Shown in pieces: positions 26,901-38,487 of a stretch of 64,000 nucleotides of DNA. The notes beneath the pieces are model-generated. The model worked only from the letters and a program-made list of their open reading frames with translations. It was not told where the DNA came from and made no database searches. The position numbers were made by a program, and so were the translations under genes. Origin of the DNA: Thunnus maccoyii (lineage: Eukaryota > Chordata > Actinopteri > Scombriformes > Scombridae). The stretch spans positions 9,045,001 through 9,109,000 of the forward strand of contig NC_056540.1 in assembly GCF_910596095.1 (NCBI RefSeq), in the 5' to 3' direction. Each line of letters begins with the position of its first letter. Position 1 is the stretch's first letter.

Positions 26901-29900
26901 CCTCAGCTGTAATTTGTGTTTAGTGCTAATTAGCAAACATTAGCATGATAACATGCTAAAATAAGATGGCATACATTATACATACAGTAATACCTGCTAA
27001 ACATAAGGATATTTGACAACATTGTCATTGTGATGTCAGCATGTAGCTTAAAACACCAGTGTGCCTTAGTACAGCCTCATAGAGCGGCTAGCTTGGCTGT
27101 AGACTCTCAGTCTTTTGAGTGTATTTTTTAAAATATGAATGTAAGACAAAGCCATGCCCAAACATAACAAAGTCAAGATAGAAAATTAAATCCAGATCAA
27201 TTTCTGCACCATAAGGCTTACTGCACAGTTTGTTTGTCTTGTAAAACTGAATCTAAAATTTATTTTCCTTTCTTCAGGGTTCAATATAAATATTTGTAAG
27301 TTCACTGAGGGACAGAGTGACATGAGCCCGTCTTTCCACAGCTGATATCTTATTTGCCGAGGACAATTTATCACATTAGCAATCACAATTCAGATACACT
27401 ATTAGATAACTAAGAAAACACCTGCTCACTCCTCACTCATTGAGGTGACAAAGTGTTTTTTGCTGACACCACATCAGTGTGCTGACCTGTAAGTGTGCTC
27501 TGTGGCCACTGATAGGAGAGAGAGCAGGTGAACAAGTTCATTCAACCTTTGGTTTTATAACACTTAGGAGAGCGGACCTCCACTTAAAAGAAATGTTTGA
27601 GCTAATGCTGCCATGCGGGGGGTCTTCAAAATTTTATTGAGGCGTGCAATCGGATAGAGAAAGTCTGGCAGTCTCTTAAGTTAAAGTGCTGTCTCCAGCA
27701 TTTAAAGACTTCCCCTGCGCTGCCGGGGGGCAAAGAGTTATCACAACTAAAGAACAGCTATAATTTTTCAGACTTGAAATCACATCATTCTCACGCCCTC
27801 AGTCTCTCTTTGGGGGATTAGGTCCCGGATTGTCCACTCCAGGAAACCAAAATAGCTCCGAAATAAAATCCAGATGGATTCAAAGTCTTTCTAGGAGCAC
27901 CCCTGTACAATACCCAGAAACTCTCCTGTGGGCTCATTTGAGGCCTGATTGCAGCACAGTCCAGCCTGCATGAGTGCATAAGAAAGCCACAGGGGCATCG
28001 AGCTGTCCTGCTCTGCTGTAGTAATGTGAAGAAGCAGCAGATTTGAACAGACGACGGCAGAAAATATACATTTTGTTCCACAAACATTGATGTGGTGAAA
28101 CATTTCTGACGCAGTGATGAATGTGCTGCTACGGCATCTAGATTGTTTCAACAATAAATAAAGTCAGTGTGAGAAATCATTTCAGGAAGACATGATAATT
28201 ACCCTCTAGCATTTTCTGTTGACTGTTTCTCATGACATGGATGTTCTCGATGCCGATGAACTGGAATTTAATGTTGGAGTAGTTGTCTTCATTTTCGTAG
28301 CCTTTTCCTGCAGCTCGGTTTGCAATTGCATTCAACTGGGAAAGACATCAGAAAAGTGTTTTAGACAAATGTCCATTATATAATATTGATCAAGGTTCAG
28401 CTAGTACGGAGCCAGCATGTTTTATAGTCTTTTGCTGTGAGCACATCCAGCTGGCAAAACCCTGCAGAGAAAATAAAGCCCACCTGAACATACAGCACAT
28501 TACTGTAAGATTGTATTTTCGCAGGCCGTTCCTTAAGCACAGAGGGCTCACCTTGGGCCTGGTGTCCACAACATACATGAAGTCACTGCGGGGATTGGAC
28601 CTCAAGATGGCCTCCAGCATCTGTTCATCCTCCAGGCAGCGAGCGCTGAAACCTGACAGGGGCTGGCTGCTACGGCAGATGGCAGCCTGAGAGGAGGCAA
28701 GAGGAAGTCAGGCTTCATACGGGGATGTTTACTCACCTGACGGTTACAGGAAGTTGGTTTTACTTTGCACAGACATTTAGGACAAGAAATTCCAAAATGT
28801 GAGAAACAGGGTTAGGGCAAATTCACAGTACTTTTTCTTGACTTGTATGCTCAAATTTATAAACTTCCAACTTTCTCATATCTCCATTTAGTAGCCACAA
28901 GGGATCGAGACAAGGATTGTTGTGCGATTCCCCCTTTAGGCTGATGAACTAGAATGGAGCCCCTTGTATGATCCGAGCTCCACATACACACACATTGTAC
29001 CCTCAACCCTGGGAAGCTGACCTCACACACATAAAGCACTCCCAACTGTCCAGTCAGGAATTGATAGCATGAATGTTGAATATTCAGGCTTTCACAAATA
29101 AGAATAATTGCAGCGAGGTTGTAGAAGCTAGGAATGATTTATGCTTTGATTGAATGAAATAACATCTATCTTGCTCTCTCTCTTCAAACATACTACCCTG
29201 TACCTCGGCTGTGTTGTAGCTGAAGTACGTTATTGGAAGGGAACTCTTAACCATCGGTATGAGTGGGTGAATCTCTGCTGAACAGGGACAAAGTTTAACC
29301 ATGTTTAGAGAACACATTTATTCAGAACATTATGTTATACTTCAGACGACAGCCTAAAAAAACAGAGATTGCAGAATAGACCGTTCTCACACCAAGCTAA
29401 ATTATACACCAAATACAGAATCTGGTGCTACTCTGATGCCATCAGAGCATCATTGATTTGACTTTTTTCAATTTCAGGATCAGTGTCTATAATAGATGTT
29501 CAGCTTGTATGTTTATTTCAACTGCTTTCAAGCTCCAAGATAGTACAAGACCTTTAATGTTTACTTTAGGTGTTTCAGGCCTTCAAAACTCGCTTTCCAG
29601 CTCGCATTTTTCGCAGAACAAAACTTCTAGCTGCTTGAAGATGAAGGTAATGTCGAGGATGACCAACAAATGACACAAGCTAACTCAGCAACAAAAAGTT
29701 GCTAAGAAAACCAAGCAAAAAACACAAGTATAATCATCATGTCATTGCATCTTACTACATTATTTCTTATGTAGATTAGGCTTCCCTCTAAAAGCTTCCT
29801 TCTGTTCTAGGATTGGTTCCGTCAGTATAGTTATAATACCTACTAGTTGCAGACAAATGTTGAGAAACATCACTGACACTTCATCCCCCTTGAATTAATA

Positions 29901-31500
29901 TGAGTGGTCATATATGAATCACACAAAAAAGTACATACAAAAAGTGTGCAGTCGACTTACATGATTTTCTTTGGAGTAGTACGACAGAGTAGGAAATCTG
30001 CCTCTGCTTCGGAATTTGGAGCTCCCCACGATGACCGGAGGCGTGGCCGAATCAGGTACAAACAGGTCAGCGGGGTAAGTGTCACTCACCTTTGAAAATA
30101 AAAAAACAAAACAAAAAGGCTAAGCAACTGTGATTGTCCATATTAGGATAAAATCATACGACTGGTCTTAGATGATGGCTCACTGACCTTGTAGTGATGG
30201 TTGACCGGGGAGAGTTTCCACAGGGAGTTGGGGAGTCCCATTCTGCTGTAGTCAGCTTTGAGGTCCAAGAAGTCCCATTCCTGCAGTCTCTCCCCCTCAT
30301 CGACGTTAGGCTTATAGGAGAAGCAATACAGCTCCTCGTAACTCTCTGTAAGACACAATACAGGCAGGTACATTTGAAGAGGAATATCTACAACGTTTAT
30401 TAACTTGAAGGAAACAGAGGAGTCTGAACTATCGTCGATTTTGAAGCCGATATTTCTGAGTAAACGATTTCTCCTAATATGATAATATATGAGTTGATTA
30501 TTCTGGAGGATCCAACACTGATACTGACATAGCTGTAAAATAGCAGATAAAAGACAACCTTAAATTAAAACAAAAACATCACCAAATCAATCCTTTGCTG
30601 ACATCATAACGCAATTCACCTGGCTGGGAGAGCCGCTGCAGGGACAGGTGAACATCGTGGCATTCCTGCTCTCGAGGAATGACAAAGTGAAGAACTTGGA
30701 AGTTTTTGCAGTGAATGATCAGAGGACATCCTGAGGTTGTGGCAGCTTGTTTCTCCACACTGTAAACCAAACTGTGGAGCACCTGATAAGATAAAAGGAA
30801 GGCAAATATAGAGATTTTTATGGCATGTTTTTATTTTGTAAACACATTGTACAGCATGATGCATGAAAGCACTCAGTGATGTTAAGAGTTTGGACAGAGT
30901 AAAACTCTACACAGTTTGTGCCTTGTGCTGTATTTGAGGGCTTTTGTTGCTGTGTCACATGCCAGCACAGCACTGAATAACAAACTGAATCTTTTTTCAA
31001 TCCTTCGCTGCATCCAACTGGTGCCTACCCATGTCTCATTGCGCACTCCAGCCTCATTCTCTACAAAGATGGTGTGTGTGGCTGTCAGGTAGAGGATGCC
31101 CACTCTACTTCTTCTAGGGGAGACCCTGTCCAGCAGCTTCACATTCTCCACCTGGAGGAGGGAGAGAAAAAAACAAAATCAAACAGCCTCATCCTCAACA
31201 CACGAACACCTACTCTTATGGCTCTGAAACAGCTGTACACATGTGTGAACTGCACTGAAGCACAAACACACTCAGATGTGGCTGATAGCAGCAGGAGGAC
31301 TCTGCTGCCTACGTGGCCAAAATGGAACACGCCTTTAAATTGGGCCTATATGTTTGCTTAATTATCTTAATTAAAACTCGGCAGTAACTGTGAGTGCACA
31401 TGGCGGTTTGTGTTCAAATGTCACTGGAGGTACAATGCGGAAATGTAAAAATCACTGCAATCAGATCCGCGGTTACCTTCGGTAGTCGGATGTGCTCCAT
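20969..31500 (-). CDS. mtmr7: Myotubularin-related protein 7 (14 coding exons)
   Basis: Exons in transcript order: 31500-31477, 31151-31029, 30782-30620, 30345-30188, 30089-29961, 28686-28552, 28335-28203, 25625-25516, 23041-22916, 22482-22433, 22349-22149, 21902-21768, 21573-21447, 21310-20969. They total 651 residues; human MTMR7 has 660. The enzyme removes the 3-phosphate of PI(3)P and PI(3,5)P2; mammalian MTMR7 also acts on Ins(1,3)P2, and it pairs with MTMR9. An N-terminal PH-GRAM domain starts MEHIRLPK. The phosphatase loop HCSDGWDRT carries the CX5R motif with C338 and R344, so the protein is predicted to be active. A coiled coil lies near 510-540, followed by a Ser/Asp-rich tail ending [10 protein letters not shown], which resembles MTMR7 rather than MTMR6 or MTMR8. 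The first coding exon is only 24 bases. Large introns around exon 8 hold several repeats. Confidence 0.95.
23115..23505. mobile_element. MITE-like element with ATTAATC-rich ends
   Basis: The left end contains repeated TTGATTAATCAATTAG-type sequence and the right end AACGATTAATCAAG and GATTAATTGATT. These form imperfect inverted ends around a roughly 300-bp core. I recognise the family as one of the most frequent dispersed repeats in percomorph fish. It is non-coding and lies in mtmr7 intron 8. Confidence 0.65.
25846..26110. repeat. Dispersed teleost repeat, first part
   Basis: The sequence around 'AGCAGTGTCAGTCTGTCGGTC' (25868 on), then a stretch about 'TATCTCAACAACTGCTAAAT', matches the 5' half of a dispersed repeat common in fish. 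The expected continuation is absent here and resumes at about 26785. It lies in mtmr7 intron 7. Confidence 0.55.
26785..27117. repeat. Dispersed teleost repeat, second part
   Basis: Starting near 'GAGCGCCACCATCAGGTCA' and running through 'GTGCTAATTAGCAAACATTA' to 'GGCTGTAGACTCTCAG', this matches the 3' half of the same repeat whose 5' half ends near 26110. About 670 bases separate the halves. Confidence 0.55.
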
Positions 31501-31565
31501 CAGCAGCTGAGAGAAGAGCCGCAGCTTCCTGCGACCACTGAGCCTGACACACTACTACTACTGAC
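31501..31565 (-). promoter_or_regulatory. mtmr7: mtmr7 5' UTR and probable start region
   Basis: About 60 bases upstream of the ATG are moderately GC-rich and have no upstream ATG in the stretch inspected. No TATA box was seen. The boundary is an estimate. Confidence 0.35.
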
Positions 31566-34500
31566 AGTGCATTAAGACCACAGTAGTTTAGCAATATGCT
31601 GTAGTTTATCTTAAATGGTTGAGATTGTTCGTCAGTGCTACTCAGGTAAACTCTGCCATTATATTGCCTGTGCTGGCGTCAACAGAGCTGCACCGCTGGG
31701 TCCTAAAGCCCGCCAAGTACAGAACTGAGGCCTTGATCAAAAGGTTAATGAGCATTTTAGGACGTGACCAAAGCTTCTGAATGTTCAAGACATCTACTGA
31801 ACTCAAATCACTTAAGAGGAAAACTTGTCAAACTGCACGTGTCCAGCTATTTACATATAATGGCCAAATAATTGGTTTATTGCTAAATAATGTAGCCTAA
31901 GTTTGAACTAATGGTGAGTGAACAGTAAAAGCTGCATTAGGAATGGTTTACAACTATCAAATCAAAAAACTATTTTCACCTGGGATGACAGGTGAATATA
32001 GTTACTGGGCTGGATAGACCCTGAGCTAACAGACCATTATGATTGTTTTTCTAAGAGCCAATCATTGTTGGAGGCCAGATACTGCACAACATCAAATACA
32101 ACATAGATGTCTTCATTAGAAGACATCTGTCTTCATTAGAAGACATCTATGCTAGCCCTGTCTAGCCACACAGGTATTTTCATTTTTTCTGGCTGATGGA
32201 GGTTCATGTTGGGTGAAACTATGCTGGGAAGTGAAGTCACCAAAATGTCCCAATAGACTTTTTTTTTCACTTAGAACATTTTGAGATGACTCACTCTAAC
32301 ATTTCCTGATTAATGATGGCTGCATTCCATTTAGCTACATCAGTTTCAGGGCCCTGGTATTGTGCCTGCTGGCTCACTGTCCCACTGTCATGGTTTACTA
32401 GGACACTTGAATACAATTGATTGAGCACCTGTGAAAGGCCTGTAGCTGACACTTGTCATTCACAACAAGTATAACAAGTATAACAAAGGTTTACAGGAGT
32501 GTGACGGACAAGTAAATCAGTCTGTACACACTCACACTGAGAGGAGGTCTAATCAAGCCTCATAAGTGAAAACACCTGTGTTAGTAGACCATAGGTGTAC
32601 AGTGCTTATGTAAGGCTAACCTTTAGGCCTTAAATGAGTCTTTTATCTCTTTTGTGAAGGTGCCAAACTTGATTCACACCAGTGTAAGAGCAAAGTCAAA
32701 ACTAGTATCATAATGTAGATTTGTGCAACTAGCCCCAGATGTTAAGGGATGTGTCCCAAAAGTAGGCCAGAAGACAGTTTAAATGCTATTTAAAGGCTAA
32801 ATTTGTAGGGTGCAGTGGATGCTGCCACTCAGCATAAAACATTTATAGTTTGTTTAAGTCATTGTTGCACTGCTAAACAGAGCGCGAAGCTATTTTGAGA
32901 CGCTCCCTAGTGCAAACACAGATGGGTTCCGTATGATTTAAAGCTGGATGTGTACATTTTTTATCTGTGCACCCACATTAAACTGTTTTAGTTTATCAAG
33001 TTCTTCAGATAACCTCGTAGTTTTGGCAAGTCACATCGAATTTCAAATGTATTTTTATATTCTGCAGTATTTTGCACACCACTTGGCACAGTAGCCATCT
33101 GTTGCAGGACAGTAGAGAGAAGAAAAACGATAAAAGTAGTTAGTTAAACTAAGCAGAAGTGATTGACTTACTGACGCCTGGCAGCCCTGGTGCACGCCTT
33201 CTCTTACTGCTCTGCATTCATGCATGAGGAACCAAAAAAAGCTTGATTGTCCAGTGATTATAAAGAACAACTGATGATAATATCACATGGAGACGATATC
33301 TCAATCTGCAATAATATTATGTGCATCTGCTAAATTAACACAGTCCAATCTTGAGGGCTGAAGTGATATTTTTTATGATATCTATATCACCGGTACATAT
33401 AGGAGTAATTGGCCTCATATAAACGTAAAAATGTATATCATCATTACAGTGCAGAGGGAAGGTCTGAAACTAAATATTTAATTAGGATAATAAACCTGTA
33501 AAATCCCCAGCACATATCAGCCAGTTTTACTGTAACCCAGGGTTTAGAGGTGCTCCATGACAAACATGACCTAGTTTAAATCTAACATTCTATTTACTCT
33601 ATTTGGATGACAAACTACAGCTTGTTGTAATTTATTTTGCGGCCTGTAACCCACCTGTCCCACAACTGTGGAACACACTTCTTGGTTTTAATGCAGATTA
33701 ACTTTACTGTAATGCCGAATTTCGTACTTAAAAAATGCAATTTAAAAATACAAAGTCTTTTTTTCCTACAGCGATGATTGTATTTAGACATAATGGTCCG
33801 CAACACACAGTGAACATCGAGCCATATCAGCCTTCTCAGTGAGGAATTCATTTTTGGAAGTCAGTGTATCCTGAGGGATTTGGAGTAAAGTCAGCTTGAG
33901 GCCAAAATTAACCTGCAGGCCAAAAGATTCTTGGACAGAGATCTTATTTAAAGGAATCTGTTTCTACTGCCAAATATGTAGAGCAAAAAAAAAAAAAGAT
34001 ACAGTATATTACTACGTGATTGAAGCTGTTGTGTCTGCTGCTGAAAATAGTTTTTGTAATCTATTGATGCACATTTAAACTTTTGGCCAGAGTTGTTTGT
34101 GAAACCATAATGCTCATTGCATTACATTTAAATATTGCAACTGTAATCATTTCATTACCAGAGACATCCACTACACAAAAACCTGAAAGTACTGTACAAC
34201 CAGACCCAGATACGGACAGGAAATCACTTTAAGCATGAGTACTCAGAGGTAGCCCTCAGTGACAATGAATGTATCCATAGATAATGCTTCATCCTCCTAC
34301 CTAATAAAAAGAGTATTAAGTCAAACTAAGATCAAGTAATGTCTTCAGGCTTTTGTCCTGAGATGGTTCTTAAAATGTAATATGTGGAGGCTTTGTGCCA
34401 TTACACTAAACTCGAGAGGTACAATATTTAAAACATGGATCATACAAGTATCATACCTATTTTAAAACTTTGTCCTCATTTTTCCAGTGAGCTACACTGA

Positions 34501-37500
34501 ACTAGATGAAGTTAATTCAGGTCTACATATTAAATCTGACAGTGGTACACTGAGTTTTTATTAACTCCCTTTTTAATATGTTTTTTTTTTTTTTAGCATT
34601 TATTCTTTAATAATTGTTTACAAAAGTGATTGGATGTCTTTGTTGTCCATCACCCCAACTTCTCTTCTTCTTCTCTGTATTGTCTATTCAGCTGACTTTG
34701 GTACATCCACATAAACTGGTTATATTTTCATTGAACTGAAGAATACACTTGGGGCCGAGACTGCTGTTTTTAACCTGTGGGTGGTCACTCTTGCTGTCTT
34801 GATTCTACTTGGAGCTGTTGTCTGCCTTACCAGTAATTGTTCACTCTAACATTTCCTGGTGACACCAGTGTTAACTGGAGCGAGCAGTCCGGTGTCTGCA
34901 AAGGCAAACACCACTCAATCTGTTGACCATATCCACGTTTTTGAAGCTAGGTCACTCAGCCATTGGAGGGCAAATGTATTCAATTGGCTTCACACAATTA
35001 GTGCATGTCAACAATGAAATACGGTGAGCCAGGGACTCCTTTCCATCCTTTCCATGGTTACAGTGACGACCTGCATGTAAAGAAACTTAATGCCGACTAC
35101 AAAAGCAAGTATTTTTATGCTCCAGGAGGGTCATGCAAACCAAATCCTTTGTGTAATTCATGCAAACCAAATAATATAAAAAAATATTAGTTTTGCATTT
35201 TTCAAGTAAAACAATAATGATATGTAAAAATCTGCTTCTAGATATATTGCATAATGAAACTAAATATCCAGAAACAAAGGCTGTTTTAGGTCCTAACATT
35301 TAGATGTAAGATTGCCATGGGAGAAATTTTTTTTAATTATTTTTGTCGTGTCTGTGTGTGTATTTGTCTGCAGCTAATCTTGCATACTTCTGGATCCATC
35401 AGCCTAATATATTTTTATGCACATTTATGACTGTATGCTCAAGGACCTCTTGTGGTTGCAGTGATTCATAAAAAACCTGGTTTATAACACCATTCCTTAC
35501 ACACTGTACATACCTGGCGGAGATCTGCACTCTACTGAGTTCAGTCTTCTAGTTAAATATGTTAATGATTATTTCTAACTAATTTGATGTAACAGATTAT
35601 CTAATTTATCATTATGACATAGCTTAAAATGTCCACTCTGATATTTCTGATCAAGCACACAGGACAGTTTCTCACATTTTATTTTCTATTTCTCTCCTTG
35701 TAGTTCACACTGTAGTCTGTATTTGTTCTCATTCTGACTAATTTATTCAGGTCCATTTTCTAGATAAATGTGTGTTTGTGTTTCAAGTCAAACAGCCAGC
35801 ATTAACAGTATTGTCTCCAGTCTGTTCTTTCCCATCAGCATGCAGGACAGCCCCTGGAGCCAAGGTTTGGTGGGCGATCGGCCATGATATTTGGCAGCTT
35901 GGCTGGATGGGCAAACTGAGAGAGAGCTGGCTGTTGTCATGCAGTTGAGCCTCTGGTCTGTGGGTTGGACCGCGTTTCCAGGGGCCAGCTGCCACCTTCC
36001 CACTGAGGTCTTAAGCTGGTTTGAGCTGGTCTTGGCAGAAATACACTCCACTGCAAACTCCAACCTTATTTGTAATTCGAAGGCAGTGTTTGAGGGAAAA
36101 AAAATGTGACTTTTTTTTTCTAACTTGTAACTGAAGTTGCTGCGGAGATGCCAGGCTTTTTGGTGGTGTACCACAGTGAGCTGTGTTATTGATTTTGTAA
36201 TGTCCATGGGTCCAATAGCTCAGAGAACATTGAGCAATACCTGTCTTCCATTAGGAGGACTTAACCCCCCAGTGCTGTAGCTTGTCCACCCTTCATTGAC
36301 CAATCAGCACCCATGCTTTTAGCAGCACTCTTGTGGGCTGCACTGGGTAAACACAAGTGTCTGTCTCAATGTTTGTTAACGCCAGTTGCCTAACCATTTA
36401 TCAGTAGTCAGTAAGTATCTGGGCAGCTGGGATCTATTTGGCCTCAGTATGCTTTAAAAATCACAATGTCTATCGTAAAGATTCCTGTTCTTTTCTCCTC
36501 TCTGTCCTGCTGTGTGATCCCAGGATGGGAGCTTATGGTGCAGTGTACAATACTCCCCCAAATCACAAGCATGGACGTGAAACGTATCCCACCCCACATT
36601 CCCTGGGGTCCCCTCCTCCACTCTCGTCTCCCCACTCAGCTCAAGGGACGTCACTCCCCTGGCTGCGGCGGGACTGGAGGCTGAGTCTAGGGGCAAGGCA
36701 AGGGCAGACCCTATGAAGAAACAGTGGGGACAGAGGGGAGGAGTAAAAATACAGCACAGTTTACATGCCAGCATAGTGAATTTGTGTGGAGCACAGTGCT
36801 AAAGTGTAGTTTTGAGGCTGCAGTTCATGGGATCAGTAATTTGACTTTTACCTGTGCTTCATGTGCAGCTGATCTCCCTGCAGAAGCAAGCTGGAAGAAA
36901 CACACAGACACCTCTAACAGGCTTCTGGTTTCTTTAACTGAACTTGGAGCTGTCATATCCACAAAGTGTCATTCTAACAGGTAGGTGCATGTCTCTCATG
37001 AAGCTACAGTGCTTGTGCATAAAGTTAGAATAACTAATGCTGGAATTTAATAGTCAAATTTGCAGTAGCTGTGAGTGTAAACCTGCAGTCTGCAGAGAAA
37101 TTCAGCACATTCAGTTTAAAATATGAGCTAAATGTTACTGTTACTGTGTATTGTAAAATATACACAACAAGTTTAGAATGATTGTATTATATAGTATTTT
37201 TTCCTGACAGGCTAAATTAATGCAATTTGTGTTTTGATTTCTAAAACTGAATTTTCAAAAAAATGTTTACAATCTTCAGTTACCATCCACTGTATTCCTG
37301 GAGACGCTGTAACATGCTGCCCTCATTGTAATGTTAATGAGCCGTCACAGCCAAAACTAATTTCTCCTGGTCTAAATATGCACACTTAAATGGAGATCAA
37401 TGCATATTTGGACGGTCGTCAGTGTTAATTTACGGTCAAAATAATCAAAGTTTTGGTTCAAAGAAGGAGCCTCAACTTTAAAAGCAAGCTTGAAACTATT

Positions 37501-38475
37501 CATTGAAGAGCAGTGAAATTCACTCCCTTATTATCATATTGTATCCCTGTAATTATTTAGGCAGGATCCCTGTCAGTCTTATCAATGAAAAGAGACATTT
37601 TTTTTAACATGAGACAGTGAAAACAAAAGAAGACCCCTGCAGTTTCTGCTTTGCTTTCCTTTTTTTGGTAATGTAATTAGTAAAGAGAGCTACTGGAATG
37701 TCCTTATTGTGTTATACTGGTGCATTCATCGTCCACTTATGAATGCAGCTCTTTGAGCTCTCAGATCAGCACCATAACTGCAAACAATAGATTTTTAATG
37801 GGACTCTTACTGTATGAACTTTACCACGCTATAGTGCTTGGCTGCATTCCTAAAATGCATGTCATAGTATGTAGGGTTAAGATCCCTCTCAACGCTCAAC
37901 ACTGACCCCACCTTTGTTTGCAGTTGCAACCAACATTTCATCATTTTTCAAAAGGAAACGCTGCAAAAGCTTTCAAAATGCAAAACAGGTGAAGCTGAAT
38001 CAAAATGTGTTGGAAGTTAAAAAAGTGCAAATATTGATGCAAATCTAAAGAATAGTCATAATGGTCAGGTGAGATCTACTGACTGCTGATTTTTTTCCCT
38101 CCTTCTTACATTGTGACTATAAAATATTTTACATGATGTTTTTTTTATAAATGTATTTTTGCACCTTAGATGCCCCCATGCTGCATCCAAACATACCTGT
38201 GCACCTATATCATTATTGATTCATCTAATCAAATTACCAAATCAATTCCAGAACATAAATTTATGCACATTAAACCAGCTCACATTCTTTTTTAAAGAAA
38301 CTAAACATGGACACGGGACAGTTCACAGAAGACACAAAAAGAGACGAGATGACAAAAGAAGACAAAATATCATGAAACATGTATTTTACAGCCACAGTAA
38401 AATGTCTGTAGCACACACCTACAGTAAGCTGCACAGGAACTTTAAGTCTTTTCTGCTCTCTCTTTGCTTTTGTCA
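31566..38475. other. Gene-poor region between divergent mtmr7 and slc7a2
   Basis: No protein-coding gene is supported across these 6.9 kb. It is mostly AT-rich. Two GC-richer islands lie at about 35800-36060 and 36520-36740. The sequence TCTAACAG followed by GTAGGTGC gives a good splice donor at 36981. These are candidates for slc7a2 promoter or non-coding first-exon sequence, because the first slc7a2 coding exon has an acceptor (TTTTGTCAG at about 38475) directly upstream. That link is inference. Confidence 0.5.
32105..32148. repeat. Tandemly duplicated 20-bp hairpin unit
   Basis: AGATGTCTTC-ATTA-GAAGACATCT (32105-32128) is a perfect 10-base stem with a 4-base loop. The 20-base unit GTCTTCATTAGAAGACATCT occurs twice in tandem, at 32109-32128 and 32129-32148. 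The stem is therefore repeated. Confidence 0.9.
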
Positions 38476-38487
38476 GCAGGTGTCAAC

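Noticed and set aside
35788-36207. 139-codon open frame on the - strand upstream of slc7a2
   Set aside because: Composition is not protein-like, no family is recognised, and it overlaps a GC-richer island that can keep frames open by chance.
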